From Hsuehochloa calcarea (Eukaryota; Streptophyta; Magnoliopsida; Poales; Poaceae): a stretch of DNA of 64,000 nt. The stretch spans positions 25,538,818 to 25,602,817 of the forward strand of contig CM070613.1 of assembly GCA_036346395.1 (NCBI GenBank), in the 5' to 3' direction. Below are positions 35,810-47,495 of the stretch, one piece after another. Every line of letters begins with the position of its first letter. Positions within the stretch are counted from its first letter, which is position 1. A program made the translations under genes and the position numbers. Below the pieces are notes generated by a model. It worked only from the letters and a program-made list of their open reading frames with translations. It did no database searches and had not been told where the DNA came from.

Positions 35810-38223
35810 TCACGGTATCAAACCACCTTGATGGTTTGGTGATGATCGAAGGTTCCGATAGGTTGACCTCTCGCTCCATGGCTTTCGGATGACGGCGTGA
35901 GTCGTCGAAGAAGATCCTCCAAAGATCATATTTACCGTGCGTTGAGGCTCCTGGTACTCCATCTCTTCGTCGCCATCCTTGTCCTTTTTGGAACTTGTTT
36001 CCCCCAACTCCTGGATTGCGGGAAGTGGGCCTTTACCTGCATAGAAATCCTCCAACTTCTTTTGCCAAACACGACAGGTGCGCAAGTCATGCCCTGCCTG
36101 TTGGTGAAGTGGACACCACTTCTTACCTTTATTATGGCTATCGGTCGGAACTTTGGCTTTGCCTCGACCAGTATAATCCTTCTTACCCTTGAACGTTTTA
36201 TCTGGAACGCTAGGACTTCCTTGGTGCCCATTTTGCGGTGCTTCTTCTTCTTGGAAACCTTCTTGGGATTCTTTTCTGACTTTTCAATGCCAGGTTGCGG
36301 GATTTTATCTTTTCGATCAATGGCTTCACTCCATTCAACTTGACCTCACTAGCGGCGCATACTTATCACCATGTCAAAGAGTTCGGCCGTTGTTCGTGGA
36401 GGATTCATAGCAATGTCCTCCGTAAACCGCCGATTCCTTAAACCTGCCTTGAATGCCTGAATCACAGAAGATTCTCGCAATCTACGAATAGAATTTTGAA
36501 CTGGGTGAACCTCTTGATGTCTTGACGAGAGTTTCCTTTGGTTCTTGCCGAGTCCGATGGAGATCATCCTCCTTTCCAGGGCGATCGTACGTACCCTGGA
36601 AATTCACAATCAAAAGATCGCAGAGTTGTTCCCAAGTATAAATAGATCCGATCGGTTGGTTAAGCAACCAAGACCGGGCAGATCCTTCCAGAACCGTGGG
36701 CAAATAATTAGCCATCACGTTTTGATCACCACCCGCCGCTCTGATGGCAGTGGTATATATCTGGAGAAACTCTAATGGATTTTGAGATCCATCGAATTTA
36801 TCCATGTTGGCGGGTTGGAACCCATTAGGCCAACATACAGCTTGGAGCCCTGCAGAAAAGGCTCTACAACCTGTAACTGACTCATAGCGCCTTCTTGGAA
36901 AAGGTGCCGAACTATGATCAGTAGGAGATCGGTTTCTTCTATTTGAACGCCGAGGCTCCGTCGTCCCGATCCGGTCGCAGACGTTATCATGACGTCCTTG
37001 ACCATTAGCATGGTTCAGATGATGGCGGAGATCATCTGGGCCAAGCATGTGCTCTCCTTGGCTAGGGGAAGAGGTCGTTGTTCGAAACAACCTTCTTCCT
37101 TCATGACCTACTGGTCGGAATCGCCGAGGAGGTCTAGGTACCGATGGGTGACCATGCGCCCTCTCATCGAGGGAGGAGTCTTTGGGGCGAAGTCACCGTT
37201 AGACTTTGTGACATCCTTTGCCCCTCAAGACGCTTGCGCGCCGCATGCGGTTCGTTGAAGAATTTCCGATACCTGCTCCACCAATTGGGTAAAGCCCGGA
37301 GCTTCAGCCATGACAGGGTCAGTATTATTAAGAATATCTTGAATACGACACAAGTTCTGAACTGTTACCGAAGGTCTCAGAGGATTCATCGAAGATGTTA
37401 GTGTTCGGAGACCCGAAGTTCCTCTGGACCTTTGGCCTAACTCCGTCATGCCTGTCATCCTTGGTGGGGCTGCACCACGCGTATTAGCTGGTGGACGTCC
37501 ATCAGCTCCGTTGCCTCTGGTAGGTGGTGCTTGATTGCCCGCGCCATCTCCATTAGCAGGTGGTGGCGAGGCAGGGTGTGCAGGACTATGAGTGGCATCA
37601 CGATCAGCATTTCCGATCGTGTTGACCTCATGCTTCCAGCAACGATCTTCCGAGGAGCTTCCACTGTGACTAGCGGAGAACTTCTCAGTGCTTCTACCAG
37701 AGACTTCCACGATGGAGACCGGTCGGAGATGAGAACCTCCTGAGGTCTTCGTGGCGGGCTCAGTCTGATTCGGCGGATTGCCGATCGGATACTGAGTCTT
37801 ATCGTCCTCACTCGGTCCATTACCGGTGAGGGTCTCATCGACACCGTTACCAGATGCCGGTTGGTCCTCGAATTTCCGAGGCCGTTGGTGAATACACGCG
37901 ACCATGACTATGTCAAGGGTATATTGACCCTCGGGTTGTGGGGCTGAGGTGTTGTCACCTTTGTCGCCGGTCAGAGAAACCGGGCTTGGAAAAACATTCG
38001 GACGCTCCGATATGGTCGGAACGATCCGATCCTCAGAAAGCGCCTCTTGGCGCAACGGTGTATCTTCATCCATCCGCTCAAGTTCGCTGTCGTCAGCGAC
38101 CTGCGAACCATCAGAGGAGGACGAAGATTCCCCATGTTGCATAGCTTGGATGTAGGTTTCCATGTCAAGGTTGGAGTAGTCATCCAAGTCGAACCAGTTT
38201 TCCTCATCCCATGTTCCTACCAT
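35810..38223 (-). pseudogene. gag region of the Tat-type element
   Basis: ATG 38223 opens 332 codons of acidic, then Pro/Gly/Asn-rich N-terminal gag (MVGTWDEENWFDLDD). The conserved gag core follows in another frame at 37090-36482 (NGFQPANMDKFDGSQNP, EGSARSWLLNQPIGS), and its C-terminal end at 36567-36349 (IQAFKAGLRNRRFTEDI). At 36231-35810 the nucleocapsid-like part has CPLH...GHDLRTC, a C-x2-H-x4-H-x4-C-like metal-binding box seen in this lineage in place of the usual CCHC knuckle. Frame changes between segments show the gene is broken. Confidence 0.78.
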
Positions 38224-38298
38224 ACTTGTGATTACGAATATGAAGAAAACGGATGAGTTGAGTGAAGAACCTCTTCAGAAATTTTTGCACTATCTTTC

Positions 38299-38313
38299 CC
38301 ACGGACGGCGCCA
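38299..38313 (-). other. Primer binding site of the Tat-type element
   Basis: On the minus strand TGGCGCCGTCCGTGG begins two bases after the 5' LTR. A TGGCGCC start is common in plant gypsy elements; I do not name the tRNA. Confidence 0.7.
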
Positions 38314-38315
38314 GC

Positions 38316-38994
38316 TGTCGACGATCAAATCGCCGATCTTATGGATATATAAATGAAAAGAGGAAAAATATGCGTGACTTCTGGGAGTGGATCTAACTTG
38401 CTCTTTATTGCTATGAACTCGCAATTACAAACACTGGGAGTATCTAAAAACACAACACTTTGCTATATCTTGCTTGATGTCTTCGCTTGTCTTTGTCTAT
38501 CTTGTACCGTGTCTTCTCTCTCTTCCGCCCTTCCATGACCCTCCTTAAATAGTTGATGAAGCGGTGGCGATTATCCCATGAAGAGACATCCGTTGGGGAG
38601 CGACGCACTGGTCGGAAGAGACGGCGGTTTAGGCGGTTCCACTAACTGTAAAGGCGGTTGGTGAAAACGTCAACTGTTCTGCGGTTAATGATTTAGTAGA
38701 CGTTAAATCATTAGCCGTAATAGCGTTGTATTATGTGGAACATGAAACATGTGGTTCATTCATCACATAGCGAGTGGCGTGGTCGGAGACTTGACCTAAA
38801 CGCCTGTTCATAGCTTTACGAGCACTCACCTGGTCGTGGACTAGGCTTGGAACTTTGTCCGACCAGGGTATTCATTAGATAACTTCTGTAATACCTACGA
38901 CCAGTTAGGTCGGTGGTCTTAGAAGTTACGACCACGAAGACGTATGGTCTTTATCATATATTAAGATAATATATGAATATTTTAATCCTCAACA
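38316..38994 (-). repeat. 5' LTR of the Tat-type element (right copy)
   Basis: 679 bases, the partner of 27370-28052, followed on the plus strand by GCAGG. Differences from the partner include short indels near 38483-38510 and 38606-38630. Confidence 0.9.
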
Positions 38995-39927
38995 GCAGGC
39001 GAGGGAGACAAAGTTATAGAGCTCCAACGGCCGGGAAGGAGACGGCGTGAAGAGGCGACGCTCCAGGAGTGGTCAGCCGGGGCGGTGGATCCACGGCGTC
39101 AACGGGCAGCCAGAGCTTCTTCGGTGCGTGGCGTGCGAGCTCTGAACGCGCGGCGAGTTGGAGAAGACAGGTCTGACGAACGGGCCCCGCGGTGTCAGCG
39201 ACTCAACGGCGCAGCGCAACGAGTGGCTCGACCGCGAGTTTGGGCCGTTCGATTGGAAATCGACAGCTCGGATCTAGGAGAGAAGAGCTCGGAGTGGTTC
39301 GAACGGGTGCGAAACCCGGACCGGAGGATCTCCATCGGACGGCTCACAAGCGATGCGGTTAGCTGGTTGGGCTGAACCGAGGGAGCCGATCGGAGTCTGA
39401 CTCGGGTTCGAGCCCGAGGAACAGTGATTCCAGATTTGAATTAAAAGGCTGAGATGGTTTGGGAATTTCTAGAGGTAGCTCCACAGATCCAAAAATTCTA
39501 AAAAATTTCTGAGTGATCCTAACTTCAAGATCGATCGTGTATAAATTTTTCAGAATTTTTCATGCAGTGCATTTTCTGCTAGAAAATTCACAAGCTGTTG
39601 GTCTAGGGGTTTGACCAGAAAGACAACAGGTTTGACCAGCCCTTAAGAAATAGCAAATAATTTCTAAAAATTATCAAATTTCTCAGGGAGGTTAACAAGA
39701 TGATCAAGAATTTAGGAAAAATATTTCCAGAGGGTGATCACAAGGTTTGACTAGAAGATTTTGAATTGCAACACTTCGAATCAATAAAATCAATTGAGTT
39801 TGAAGTCCACACTTCAAGGAAATAATTTCTAGAGATTTCAAATGACAACAAGGATGCATCCAAAAGTTTTAATTTATCATCATTTTCATACATTTGAAAC
39901 ACAACCCCACAGCTTTGGGATGTTACA

Positions 39928-40620
39928 GTTAGCCACCCCTTCGTCAACGTCGCAACTCAAGTTTTCGGATTTTTTCTACAATGGAAGATCGGAAAAACCT
40001 TAGATGCATGCATGTGCATACTAGGTGGTATCAGAGCTTTTGTTACCGGTATGAATTCATCTATCCTTTAGTAGTATATTATATTTTTATTACCTAAATC
40101 TAGAAAATTACCTTACAAAAGTTATCATATTTCTAGCCCGTTGTACTTTCAATCTGTTATTTTCAGTTTACTTTGTTGAATTTGTGTCCGTTCTAATCGT
40201 GTGTAGTTGCTGATCGACCGGGTCTTGTTGATCGACCAGTTCTCGCTGATCGTTGAGTTTTATCATCTTTGTCGCACATATCAGTCCGTGCGAGTTGTAA
40301 AAAAAAGGGGCATTTTACGCAACATCTTGTGCAACTATTTAAAAAAAAAAAAAAGAAAGAAAGAAATATCGGTCTATTTTGCTTCTCGATCAACTCTCTT
40401 TGCAACCAGTCGATATCTTTAAGGGTCAAATTTCGACCAGTTATTTTTTGATCAGGTTTGCTTTTCTATCAACACGTTGTGAGACTAGTCGAAATCCTTT
40501 AAGAGTCGAAGTTCCGAACAGTACTTTCCGGCCCGTGTTTCCTCTTCTGGTCGTTCTGGTCAAAGCAACTAAGATTAGTATTGTGCGAACTATTATTCAA
40601 TTTCTGCGAGGTTCATCGCT
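39928..40620 (+). mobile_element. LTR end, primer site and leader of another gypsy-type element (remnant)
   Basis: After the big LTR ends at 39927, about 98 bases resemble the end of the TGATGA LTR (AAGATCGG ... AACCTTAG). Then comes the primer site TGGTATCAGAGC at 40026-40037, and a T-rich leader with TAGTTGCTGATC as at 17010. No left LTR boundary, gag or pol of this element is seen. This is a remnant whose left part was replaced. Confidence 0.5.
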
Positions 40621-40887
40621 GTGTACGACGATATCAAAGCCGACTGGGAAAAGGAGGCCGGAAGCTCCATCACCAATCAGGACACGAAGTATATCTCCAA
40701 CTGGAGCAAAATTTCGGAGGCGCTGCTAGGCTGGAAGAATGACAAAAATGATAAGTGGTTTTATAACACAAAGGAGAGCACTCGAATCAACCTCTCCGCC
40801 GCCCCGTGCCCCACCTCTCTGCCGCACCCGCACCTCTTCGTTCTCAGCGACGATGATGGCAACTACGCGGTCGTGCGGATCTAGAGG
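40621..40887 (+). CDS. Unrecognised ORF, possible gene or exon fragment
   Basis: About 88 codons open from before 40621 (the start shown is GTG; the frame is open further left) to a TAG near 40882. It gives YDDIKADWEKEAGSS, KYISNWSKISEALLGWK and a Pro-rich end. Base composition shifts from AT-rich to GC-rich at 40620, as at an exon edge. I recognise no domain. It may be a captured exon inside the retrotransposon remnant. Confidence 0.3.
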
Positions 40888-41218
40888 GGCTCACGACGGC
40901 GGGTAGCGATGGCCACGACGATGGTGGTGACCGATCATTGCTACGACGGCGGTCCTCCACAGCAACAGCGGCCCAGGTGACCACTCCGGCACAACCTTCC
41001 TGCCTCTATTTTCACAATCCAATGGGACCGGGTCTGGGCCAACACTGCACGGCAGCGGCATGGCGTGCCACTGGGCCGTGCTTGGGCTCGCCAGAGGCGT
41101 GTCGGGCCATGCTGGCCGTGCTGAGCCGGCACAACCAAGTGCACAGGTCTACTCTTGGCTGCCATCTTGGAGATGAAGTTTGAAGCTGACAGGTCCATAT
41201 GACGGGATGGCCAAGTCT

Positions 41219-42033
41219 TAGGGGCGGAGCTAGAGTAGATGCATGGGTTACAGTTGCACTTCGAAAATTTTTGCACAAAAAACTGGTATATACCACCTTT
41301 AATATATAAAGTATACACTACACTTACTAACATACATATTCCTCAACTCCTAGTAGCCCATTTAGCATTAGGCCCAACAACATCTGAGAATCAAGCCCAA
41401 GTCAACTAGTCAAGGAGGCGTTAGGCCTAAGTATCATCTGTCCATCCAGGCGCTCTGGCAGTAGCACAGGGGCGCAGCCGGCAGCTCATCGCGGCACTCT
41501 GGCACCGCTTCTGGCTTCTGCGCCGACGATCTCGACCTCGACGTGCCAGTCGCACCCCTCGAGTCTCAACTCCGAGGACATGCATCAAGATACAAGGTTT
41601 CGAGAAGTGAAGAATCTCATTGAGTTCTCTATTAAACTTGTTGAGACAAAGAAGTATGATCGCTGTAAACTTGTTTATTTGCTGCTCAAATTGGTATTGA
41701 TCCTTCCTGTGGCTACTAGAAGTGTAGAGAGGATATTTTCGGTAGTGAATCATGTGAAGAACAAGCTAAGAAACAGCATGGGTGAACAATACTTGAATGA
41801 TTGCTTAGTTATGTACATTGAGCGTGAATTTTTTCTACAAGTTAGTGATGATGTTGTCATCAATCACTCTCAAAGTATAAAGGAAAGGAACGTCGTATCA
41901 AATTGTAATTTTTAAAAATATTTTGTGATGTTGGTTATAGTGGGAACATGTAATTTGACACATTTGAACTTGTGTTGGAACAGATGTTTCTTAAATTTGC
42001 ACCCCCATTGTTAAAATCCTGGCTCCGCCACTA
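41219..42033 (+). mobile_element. Deleted hAT transposon with 8-bp target duplication
   Basis: Terminal inverted repeats TAGGGGCGGAGCTAG (41219-41233) and CTGGCTCCGCCACTA (42019-42033) bound 815 bases. The flanks are CCAAGTCT (41211-41218) and CCAAATCT (42034-42041), an 8-bp duplication with one mismatch, as expected for hAT. The interior keeps only the 3' end of the transposase gene, so it is an internal deletion derivative. Confidence 0.85.
41580..41915 (+). pseudogene. hAT transposase C-terminal fragment (dimerisation domain)
   Basis: 111 codons with LILPVATRSVERIFSVVN and LRNSMGEQYLNDCLVMYIE, the conserved hAT C-terminal dimerisation region of the TTF-type zinc finger/hAT family in plants. 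It ends at a TAA 118 bases before the right terminal repeat, the normal place for the stop. The BED/TTF zinc finger and the DDE catalytic core are missing, so it has no transposase activity. Confidence 0.85.
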
Positions 42034-45000
42034 CCAAATCTGGAACCGTTAGCACAATGTTACCCTGTTTTGATAGAATAAAAGTGGTTTACATGTTTGT
42101 TGATGCTATGCCTCCATAAAGGTGCAACACTATGTCTCAATAGATGCGTACCAAATTTACAAAGCAGATGAAGACTATACTCGTTTCCGTTTACCATGTG
42201 TATGTTTGCATTTTGGTAATTTTTGGTTCAACTAGGCGCAGGAGCTTTGTCGTCTCTCCTTGGCAAAGAACTTGCTAAGAAAACATTAAATTAAATTTTG
42301 CGTTTTTCATTATAGTTCACAAAAGCTTGTTGTGCATGTTACTAGACTGAATCTGGGAATAGACTTAAATGTCAATCCTACAACTTGCGTTGCACTACCA
42401 AGAAATCAAGGAATGCACATTACAACTGGTTGCCTTGTATAGATCAAAGGAGGTACATCAATCCTCATCACCGTAATTTGCCTTCCTTTCTTCAAATATG
42501 TGCTTCACTATACTATGGGAATTTGGGTCTAATATACTCCTACTCGTTTTTCTCCTTTTTCCAGAGGGCAATTATGTAGAGGTGCTAGAACACATGTAGA
42601 CATCGTCTTCGAAAAAAAAAAATTAGACATTGGAAGAAAGAAAATTGCATATAGGCTGATAAGCTTTGCCTGCTCTGTTATTCTTTTGATGGTTTCATCT
42701 GATCTACTGGAACAGGCAAGTTACAATCCGGAGTTTTGCTAGTTTATATATCGAGTTTGGTCATTTGATTTATCTCCTACTACCTACCACCATATGAGCC
42801 TGTAAGTTTTTTTGTTTTTTTTTTTTTGGAACGCTATTCGATTATTTCTTGTGTTACGAACTTACGACGGAGTAGGCTTGATTTCTGAATCGGAAACTTA
42901 AAATTCGGAATTGCAATGAAGTCAATCAATAGAGTGGAATCCGCACCTTGCTATCGCAAGATTGTTGGGAGGTGGTCTCGTCCGGCCGGCTCCGTATGTA
43001 GAGCAAGGTGCTGGTGGGCGGGGAGCGGGGAGCGGGGAGCGGCCCGCGACGGAGAAGAAGCCGCAGGGCGGCGGCCTCTTCCCTCCGGCGGCGGCATGGA
43101 CGCGCAAGGAGAACACCTCCGCCATTCTGTTCCCGTAGGTTGGCGTACGCGCGCATCTGCTTGTCGGTCGGGGCGTCGTAGCCGGTGGCGGCGGCCATCG
43201 TAACTCCGAGAGGAACTTAAGCCGCAACAAGGAGGAAACGGAGGGAAGTGAACCATTGAGGTTTTCCTCTTCTTTTTTGTTTCCTGTTTCGGCAAGAAGA
43301 GTCCAGTTCCTAGCCTGGCTGGGCCAAGTTCACACCAGACCTACCTCTGAGGAGGCCACCATTACCGACAATTCTGGTCCGACAAAAAGCCTGGCCCTTA
43401 CTAGCCCGTCTATTTTCTTGCTAAAAAAATCTCCACCTGCTTGTACTCCCTTGCTTCGAGAGGAGTGTTTGGGATATATATAATTGTTTATGATTAAATA
43501 TTTATTAGATTTAGTGCTTCTTTGGATTGTGCGTATGGTGGGCCGTGGAAAAATACAGAGAAACGTAAAATTCATGCTCACTTAGATGTTTCAAAATATA
43601 TAAGACCTGCATGTGAATTAAATCGCATTTTCTCTCTTTTATCTTCTTCTTCTCTCCGGGAAACATCCACGCCAACCATCCGCTCTCTTGTATTCCCCAT
43701 ATCTGCTCTCTTATATTCCCAATATACTAGCACCAGGATATCATGATCATTTGCCTGATCCATTACCTTGTTTTTATAACCTCCTTAATGTCTATATCCG
43801 GTCAAACTAAGCCTTGTAGATTAATGGAGGGAGTGCCATTTTTGCATGTATTAGTTTCAATCTCAGGATAAGATTACAGGGGGCATACCGTGTCAAGCAA
43901 AAAAAAAAACACCCTCTTAAAACAGGAGAATACGAATTCATAACCCTAATCTGAGGCATCATCCACAGTTGAGTTCCAAACCGCAGGAATCCTATACTAC
44001 TCTTCACTCTGCCAGCCTCCTCCTACAGGCCAGTGACGCGAGCATGACGCGACGGTGACACCGAACAATGTGGGAACGGGTCTAATGATAATGAGCAGGG
44101 TGGCCCTGGCAGCAGGTGGGTCGACCTGCGTTGCGCGAGGCTGGTGGTTTCTCCTCTCCCTTTTGGGAAGAAAATCGTGATCTGTCGTTACCTTTAGACT
44201 CTTATTAGACTTCATCAATTTCATAATACATAGTAGAATAAATCAATTATCTTTTTACATGAGCAATTGTTATGATTTGAAATAGGTTTAAACAAGAATC
44301 TAGAGATGAGGAGGTCTCGTGTTATTTATTTCCGTTCCTTTGAAGCAGACAGCTGGAAAAGTGATATCCATGGTGACCACTGCAGAAGGAACAAGAACAG
44401 CAACCTCATCAAGACAAGCCAATGCGGATGCAATCCATGAAAAGGCCCCCAATGATACAGCTCACAGCTCACAGCAGCCAGTCAGCCACACATCAGTCAC
44501 AGCTTCTGCACAATGTCTGTAGCCTAGTACTACTGATGAATGATTATGATGCACAAGTGAAACAGAAAATGCTCACCCTTTCCTCACTCTCTCATCTTGT
44601 GAACACTGAACAGGCTCATGAAAAGGAGGCACTTCACTAGCACGTGGCAGGTGAACCAACAACAAGAAGGCTTAGAGGGACACAGGACAGTGCTGCTTCT
44701 AAATTCTAATGATGATAGAAGCTCACACTGCATGTTCAGAACACACAAAGGTATGGTACTGATGAACAAGTTGAAGACCACCACAATAGGATCATAAGAT
44801 CTTTTCTTATCTTCTCACTTTGGTGCTTCTTCTGCACAATGTTGTCTCCTATCTGTTACATCTGTAACTGTGAGGAAAGATTCTTCAACTAGTGGGATGC
44901 TGTAGAAAGAAAGCTGAGATTTGTTCCATTGTTCACCAAAAAGCCAGACCACGGAGAAGATTGCCAAACGCTTTCAGACTTTCAGTTGTAACATAACTAA

Positions 45001-46128
45001 CATTTCTGAGTTCAAAACAAGAAGCAATGTTCTCGGAGCTGTGTTTTGGTGTCAGAGACAAGTAGAACCTTGAATATGTCAAAAGACTGAAATACTAAGA
45101 GTAAGTACATCTATCAAAGTAGACACAATGTACAGATGTACAGCTAACCAAACAACTGAACTATACAACCAACATGGACCAAGTACTGCATCAGGTAATA
45201 TAACCTAGGGATAACATGCTGCGCCTAATTTTTCAACAGTACAGTAATAGGCAAACCTAATCCTGATCTTGGTAGAAATCTGAAAACAGAGAGGGGGGCA
45301 CATGCCATGAATCTTGATCATATTTCATTTCATTGTTCTTGCCTTCTTGGTAATCATATTTAATTCAAGTGCTTGTGTTAAAAAAATTTGTTACTCTATA
45401 CAGACCAATTTATTCATTGTGAAAGCTATACATGGTGATCTTATTCTTCAGATATTCTTTTGCTCCTGACACTCCTGACAAGTACAGACTTCAATGGCAC
45501 ACAGACCAATCGGTTCATCATGCATATAAGCAATCGACTATCTAAAATTCACAAAGCTGTTACCAAATTGAACATACGACCGAATTATGCACTCCACAAC
45601 CTCCATATAGAAAACTGAAAAGTCTAGATTGCCACAAATCACAACATTTTTGCAACAACTATTGCCGCATTTGAGCATTTATCTGCACACATAATACCAA
45701 GAACAATGCCTTACGCTAACGTCCAGAACAAAATTGATCCAAATATCAGAAAATGAAATATTTAACATGAGAGTCAAGAATGCCATGAAGTTAGATTAAA
45801 ATTGCATTTTTTTTCAATTTTCTGTTAACATTCTTGATCAAAAGTCACATTTCCAAAGTGACCTCGCAGATTTTCCAAACATAAGTTACTCAAGAATTAG
45901 CCGCACACACGTACACAAAAATGGGATGATATACACCAAATGCAGCATCAAAACATGGGAAGAAGGAATCATCTTTACACAAAGGTGGCTCCTTTCCTTT
46001 CCCCTTCCTTTACAGAAGGATACACATTTTATACTTGCTACTACCCGATCACAAGTGAGCAAAAACCAAGAACAGAAGAGCTACCTATCACCGCCACATC
46101 GCGCAATCAAATGCGAATTATTGATGGC
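42034..46128. other. Intergenic stretch with one weak gene candidate
   Basis: Mostly AT-rich single-copy sequence. A GC-rich patch at 42926-43230 has overlapping minus-strand ORFs. The one starting at 43198 (MAAATGYDAPTDKQMRAYAN) looks like a genuine N-terminus with a plausible 5' leader, but it soon turns into Arg/Pro-rich low-complexity text. It may be a first exon of a lost gene. The last few hundred bases before 46129 are likely the 3' UTR of the ROH1-like gene. Confidence 0.4.
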
Positions 46129-47355
46129 TCAATTGGCGTTTAGCATGGGCGAGTCGAGGCACTCCATGCGGCTGCGCACAATGCGGTGGAAGACCTCCCG
46201 GACCTGCCTCTCCAGCGGCTCCAGCCCGTCCTTCATGACGGCACACACGGCGGCAAGTTCGGCTGCAGACTCCCGTACCTCGGCCTCCCTCTCACCGGAG
46301 AGCGGGATGGGAACCGCGTCGATTGCCTCGGCGAGCCTCTGCGTGCACTTCTCTAGCGCGTGGATTTCCTTGAGCAGGCCGCAAGAATTGCGCCTGTCCT
46401 TGCGCTTTCCTTCCTCGGCGAGGCGCTCTTGGAGAGCGAGGAGGGGCGGCGCCCATGCGAATGCCGCGCGCTGCGGTGCTGCGGGGAGGTGGTGCGCCTG
46501 GAGCGCGCCGCCGCGGTCCGGGCACGGGACGGCGGCGACGAGCGCCCACGCGGCGAGGTGTAGCACGCAGCTCATAGCGTACACCGGCGCCGCGAGGCCC
46601 GCCTCGTGCGCCCGCGGCGCGGCCAGGCCGGACCCAATGGCCTGCAGCTGCCGCGCCGCCGACCAAGTTCGGGACACGCTCCACGAGAGCGAGCGGAAGT
46701 GGGAAGAGGAGGATGAGGAGGAGCTGACAGCCGCGACGCGGGAGGGGGACGCGCGCGCGGGGCCGAAGGAGCGGTTGCGGTGGGAGGCGAGGAAGGAGGC
46801 GACGCCGCCTCCTCCCCCGGCGGCCGCGGCGTCGTCGATGAGGAGGACCGAGAGGTCCGAGAGCGCCTTCCGCGCGCGGCGGAGCTGGCCCTCGTGGATC
46901 TCCCCTGGCGCGAGTAGCACGGATGCCGCGATGTCGGCGAGGCGCCCCCAGCGGCGCATCTGGTCGACGCCGTCGCGGGCGGCGTTGCAGACGTCGAGGG
47001 CCTTCGCCGCGCGCTCGTGGAACTCCCCGACCAGCCTCTCCGCCAGCGCCGGGAGCGCCCCGCGGCGGCGCGCCTGGGCCACCACCACCCGGAACTCCTC
47101 CTGGCACAGGACGAACGCCTCGAGGAGCCGCCGGATCCACGCGATGGAGAGGAACTCCTCCCCCTCTCGCAAGTCCGCAAGGTGCGCGGCCACGTGGCGC
47201 TGGAACGCCTCGAGGTCAGCCTCCTCGCCGGACGGCATGACCGGGGACGCGGCGGCCGGATTATCCCGGCGGAGGGACAGGAGCGAGCGACCGAAGGAGG
47301 AGAACGGGGATGGGTGGGAGTGGGACGACGAGCCCTGGTATTCCATCGCCGGCAT
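46129..47355 (-). CDS. ROH1/BYPASS1-like protein (DUF793 family)
   Basis: Intronless, 408 codons, ATG 47355 to TGA 46129. The N-terminus (MPAMEYQGSSSHSHPSPFSS ... GRSLLSLRRD) and the block EAFQRHVAAHLADL ... EFLSIAWIRRLLEAF match the plant ROH1/BYPASS1 family. So do FHERAAKALDVCNAARDGVD (about residues 112-131) and the C-terminal CTQRLAEAIDAVPIPL. A hydrophobic stretch at about 253-277 (YAMSCVLHLAAWALVAAVPC) could contact a membrane. A Gly and a Ser run (180-185, 211-218) look like grass-specific linkers. Arabidopsis ROH1 interacts with the exocyst subunit EXO70A1; BYPASS1 limits a root-derived signal. Length and GC-rich composition are normal for grasses. A TATA box lies about 135 bases upstream. 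The function of this member is inferred from the family only. Confidence 0.9.
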   Translation of the reverse strand: MPAMEYQGSSSHSHPSPFSSFGRSLLSLRRDNPAAASPVMPSGEEADLEAFQRHVAAHLADLREGEEFLSIAWIRRLLEAFVLCQEEFRVVVAQARRRGALPALAERLVGEFHERAAKALDVCNAARDGVDQMRRWGRLADIAASVLLAPGEIHEGQLRRARKALSDLSVLLIDDAAAAGGGGGVASFLASHRNRSFGPARASPSRVAAVSSSSSSSSHFRSLSWSVSRTWSAARQLQAIGSGLAAPRAHEAGLAAPVYAMSCVLHLAAWALVAAVPCPDRGGALQAHHLPAAPQRAAFAWAPPLLALQERLAEEGKRKDRRNSCGLLKEIHALEKCTQRLAEAIDAVPIPLSGEREAEVRESAAELAAVCAVMKDGLEPLERQVREVFHRIVRSRMECLDSPMLNAN

Positions 47356-47487
47356 GGTCGGCGGCGAGATCGCCGGGGTTTCCGCCGGAGTAGGCCAAGC
47401 GGATCTTGGAGACGCGGGGCTTATCGGGCTAGCGGGCGCGGGTCGGCATGGAGAGTGGTGTGGAGGAGGTGGTGGTGGTGATGGGTG

Positions 47488-47495
47488 TATATATA
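47488..47495 (-). promoter_or_regulatory. TATA box of the ROH1-like gene
   Basis: TATATATA, 133 bases before the ATG. This leaves a 5' UTR of roughly 100 bases if transcription starts 25-35 bases downstream. The GGTGGTGGTGATGG tract between it and the gene becomes a CACC-rich leader on the coding strand. Confidence 0.65.

Larger units (their letters stand above)
27370..38994 (-). mobile_element. Complete Tat-type Ty3/gypsy retrotransposon with antisense gene, TSD GCAGG
   Basis: LTRs at 27370-28052 (683 bp) and 38316-38994 (679 bp) are flanked by GCAGG at 27365-27369 and 38995-38999. Read on the minus strand: 5' LTR, primer site (38313-38299), gag, protease, reverse transcriptase, RNase H, second RNase H-like domain, integrase, a noncoding spacer with an internal purine motif, the antisense gene, 3' LTR. 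Total 11,625 bp. Every major domain is recognisable but several frames are broken and key residues changed, so this copy is probably not autonomous. The LTRs differ at a few percent of positions by eye. Confidence 0.92.
15174..39927 (+). mobile_element. Large gypsy-type LTR (about 4.5 kb), split by two complete retrotransposons
   Basis: Pieces 15174-15849, 24453-27369 and 39000-39927 form one LTR once the insertions and their target duplications are removed. It starts TGTACTTCCCAAAATT and ends GGGATGTTACA, close to the nested solo LTR at 18906-21960 (TGTCGGGACCCAAAATT ... GGGATGTTACA). The shared marker CTATTCGAATAGATTA lies about 680-690 bases from the start in both. The last third is GC-rich, as in the solo LTR. 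The flanks differ (GCATA left, GTTAG right), so no target duplication remains. It is either a remnant of a complete element or a product of recombination between elements. Confidence 0.68.
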
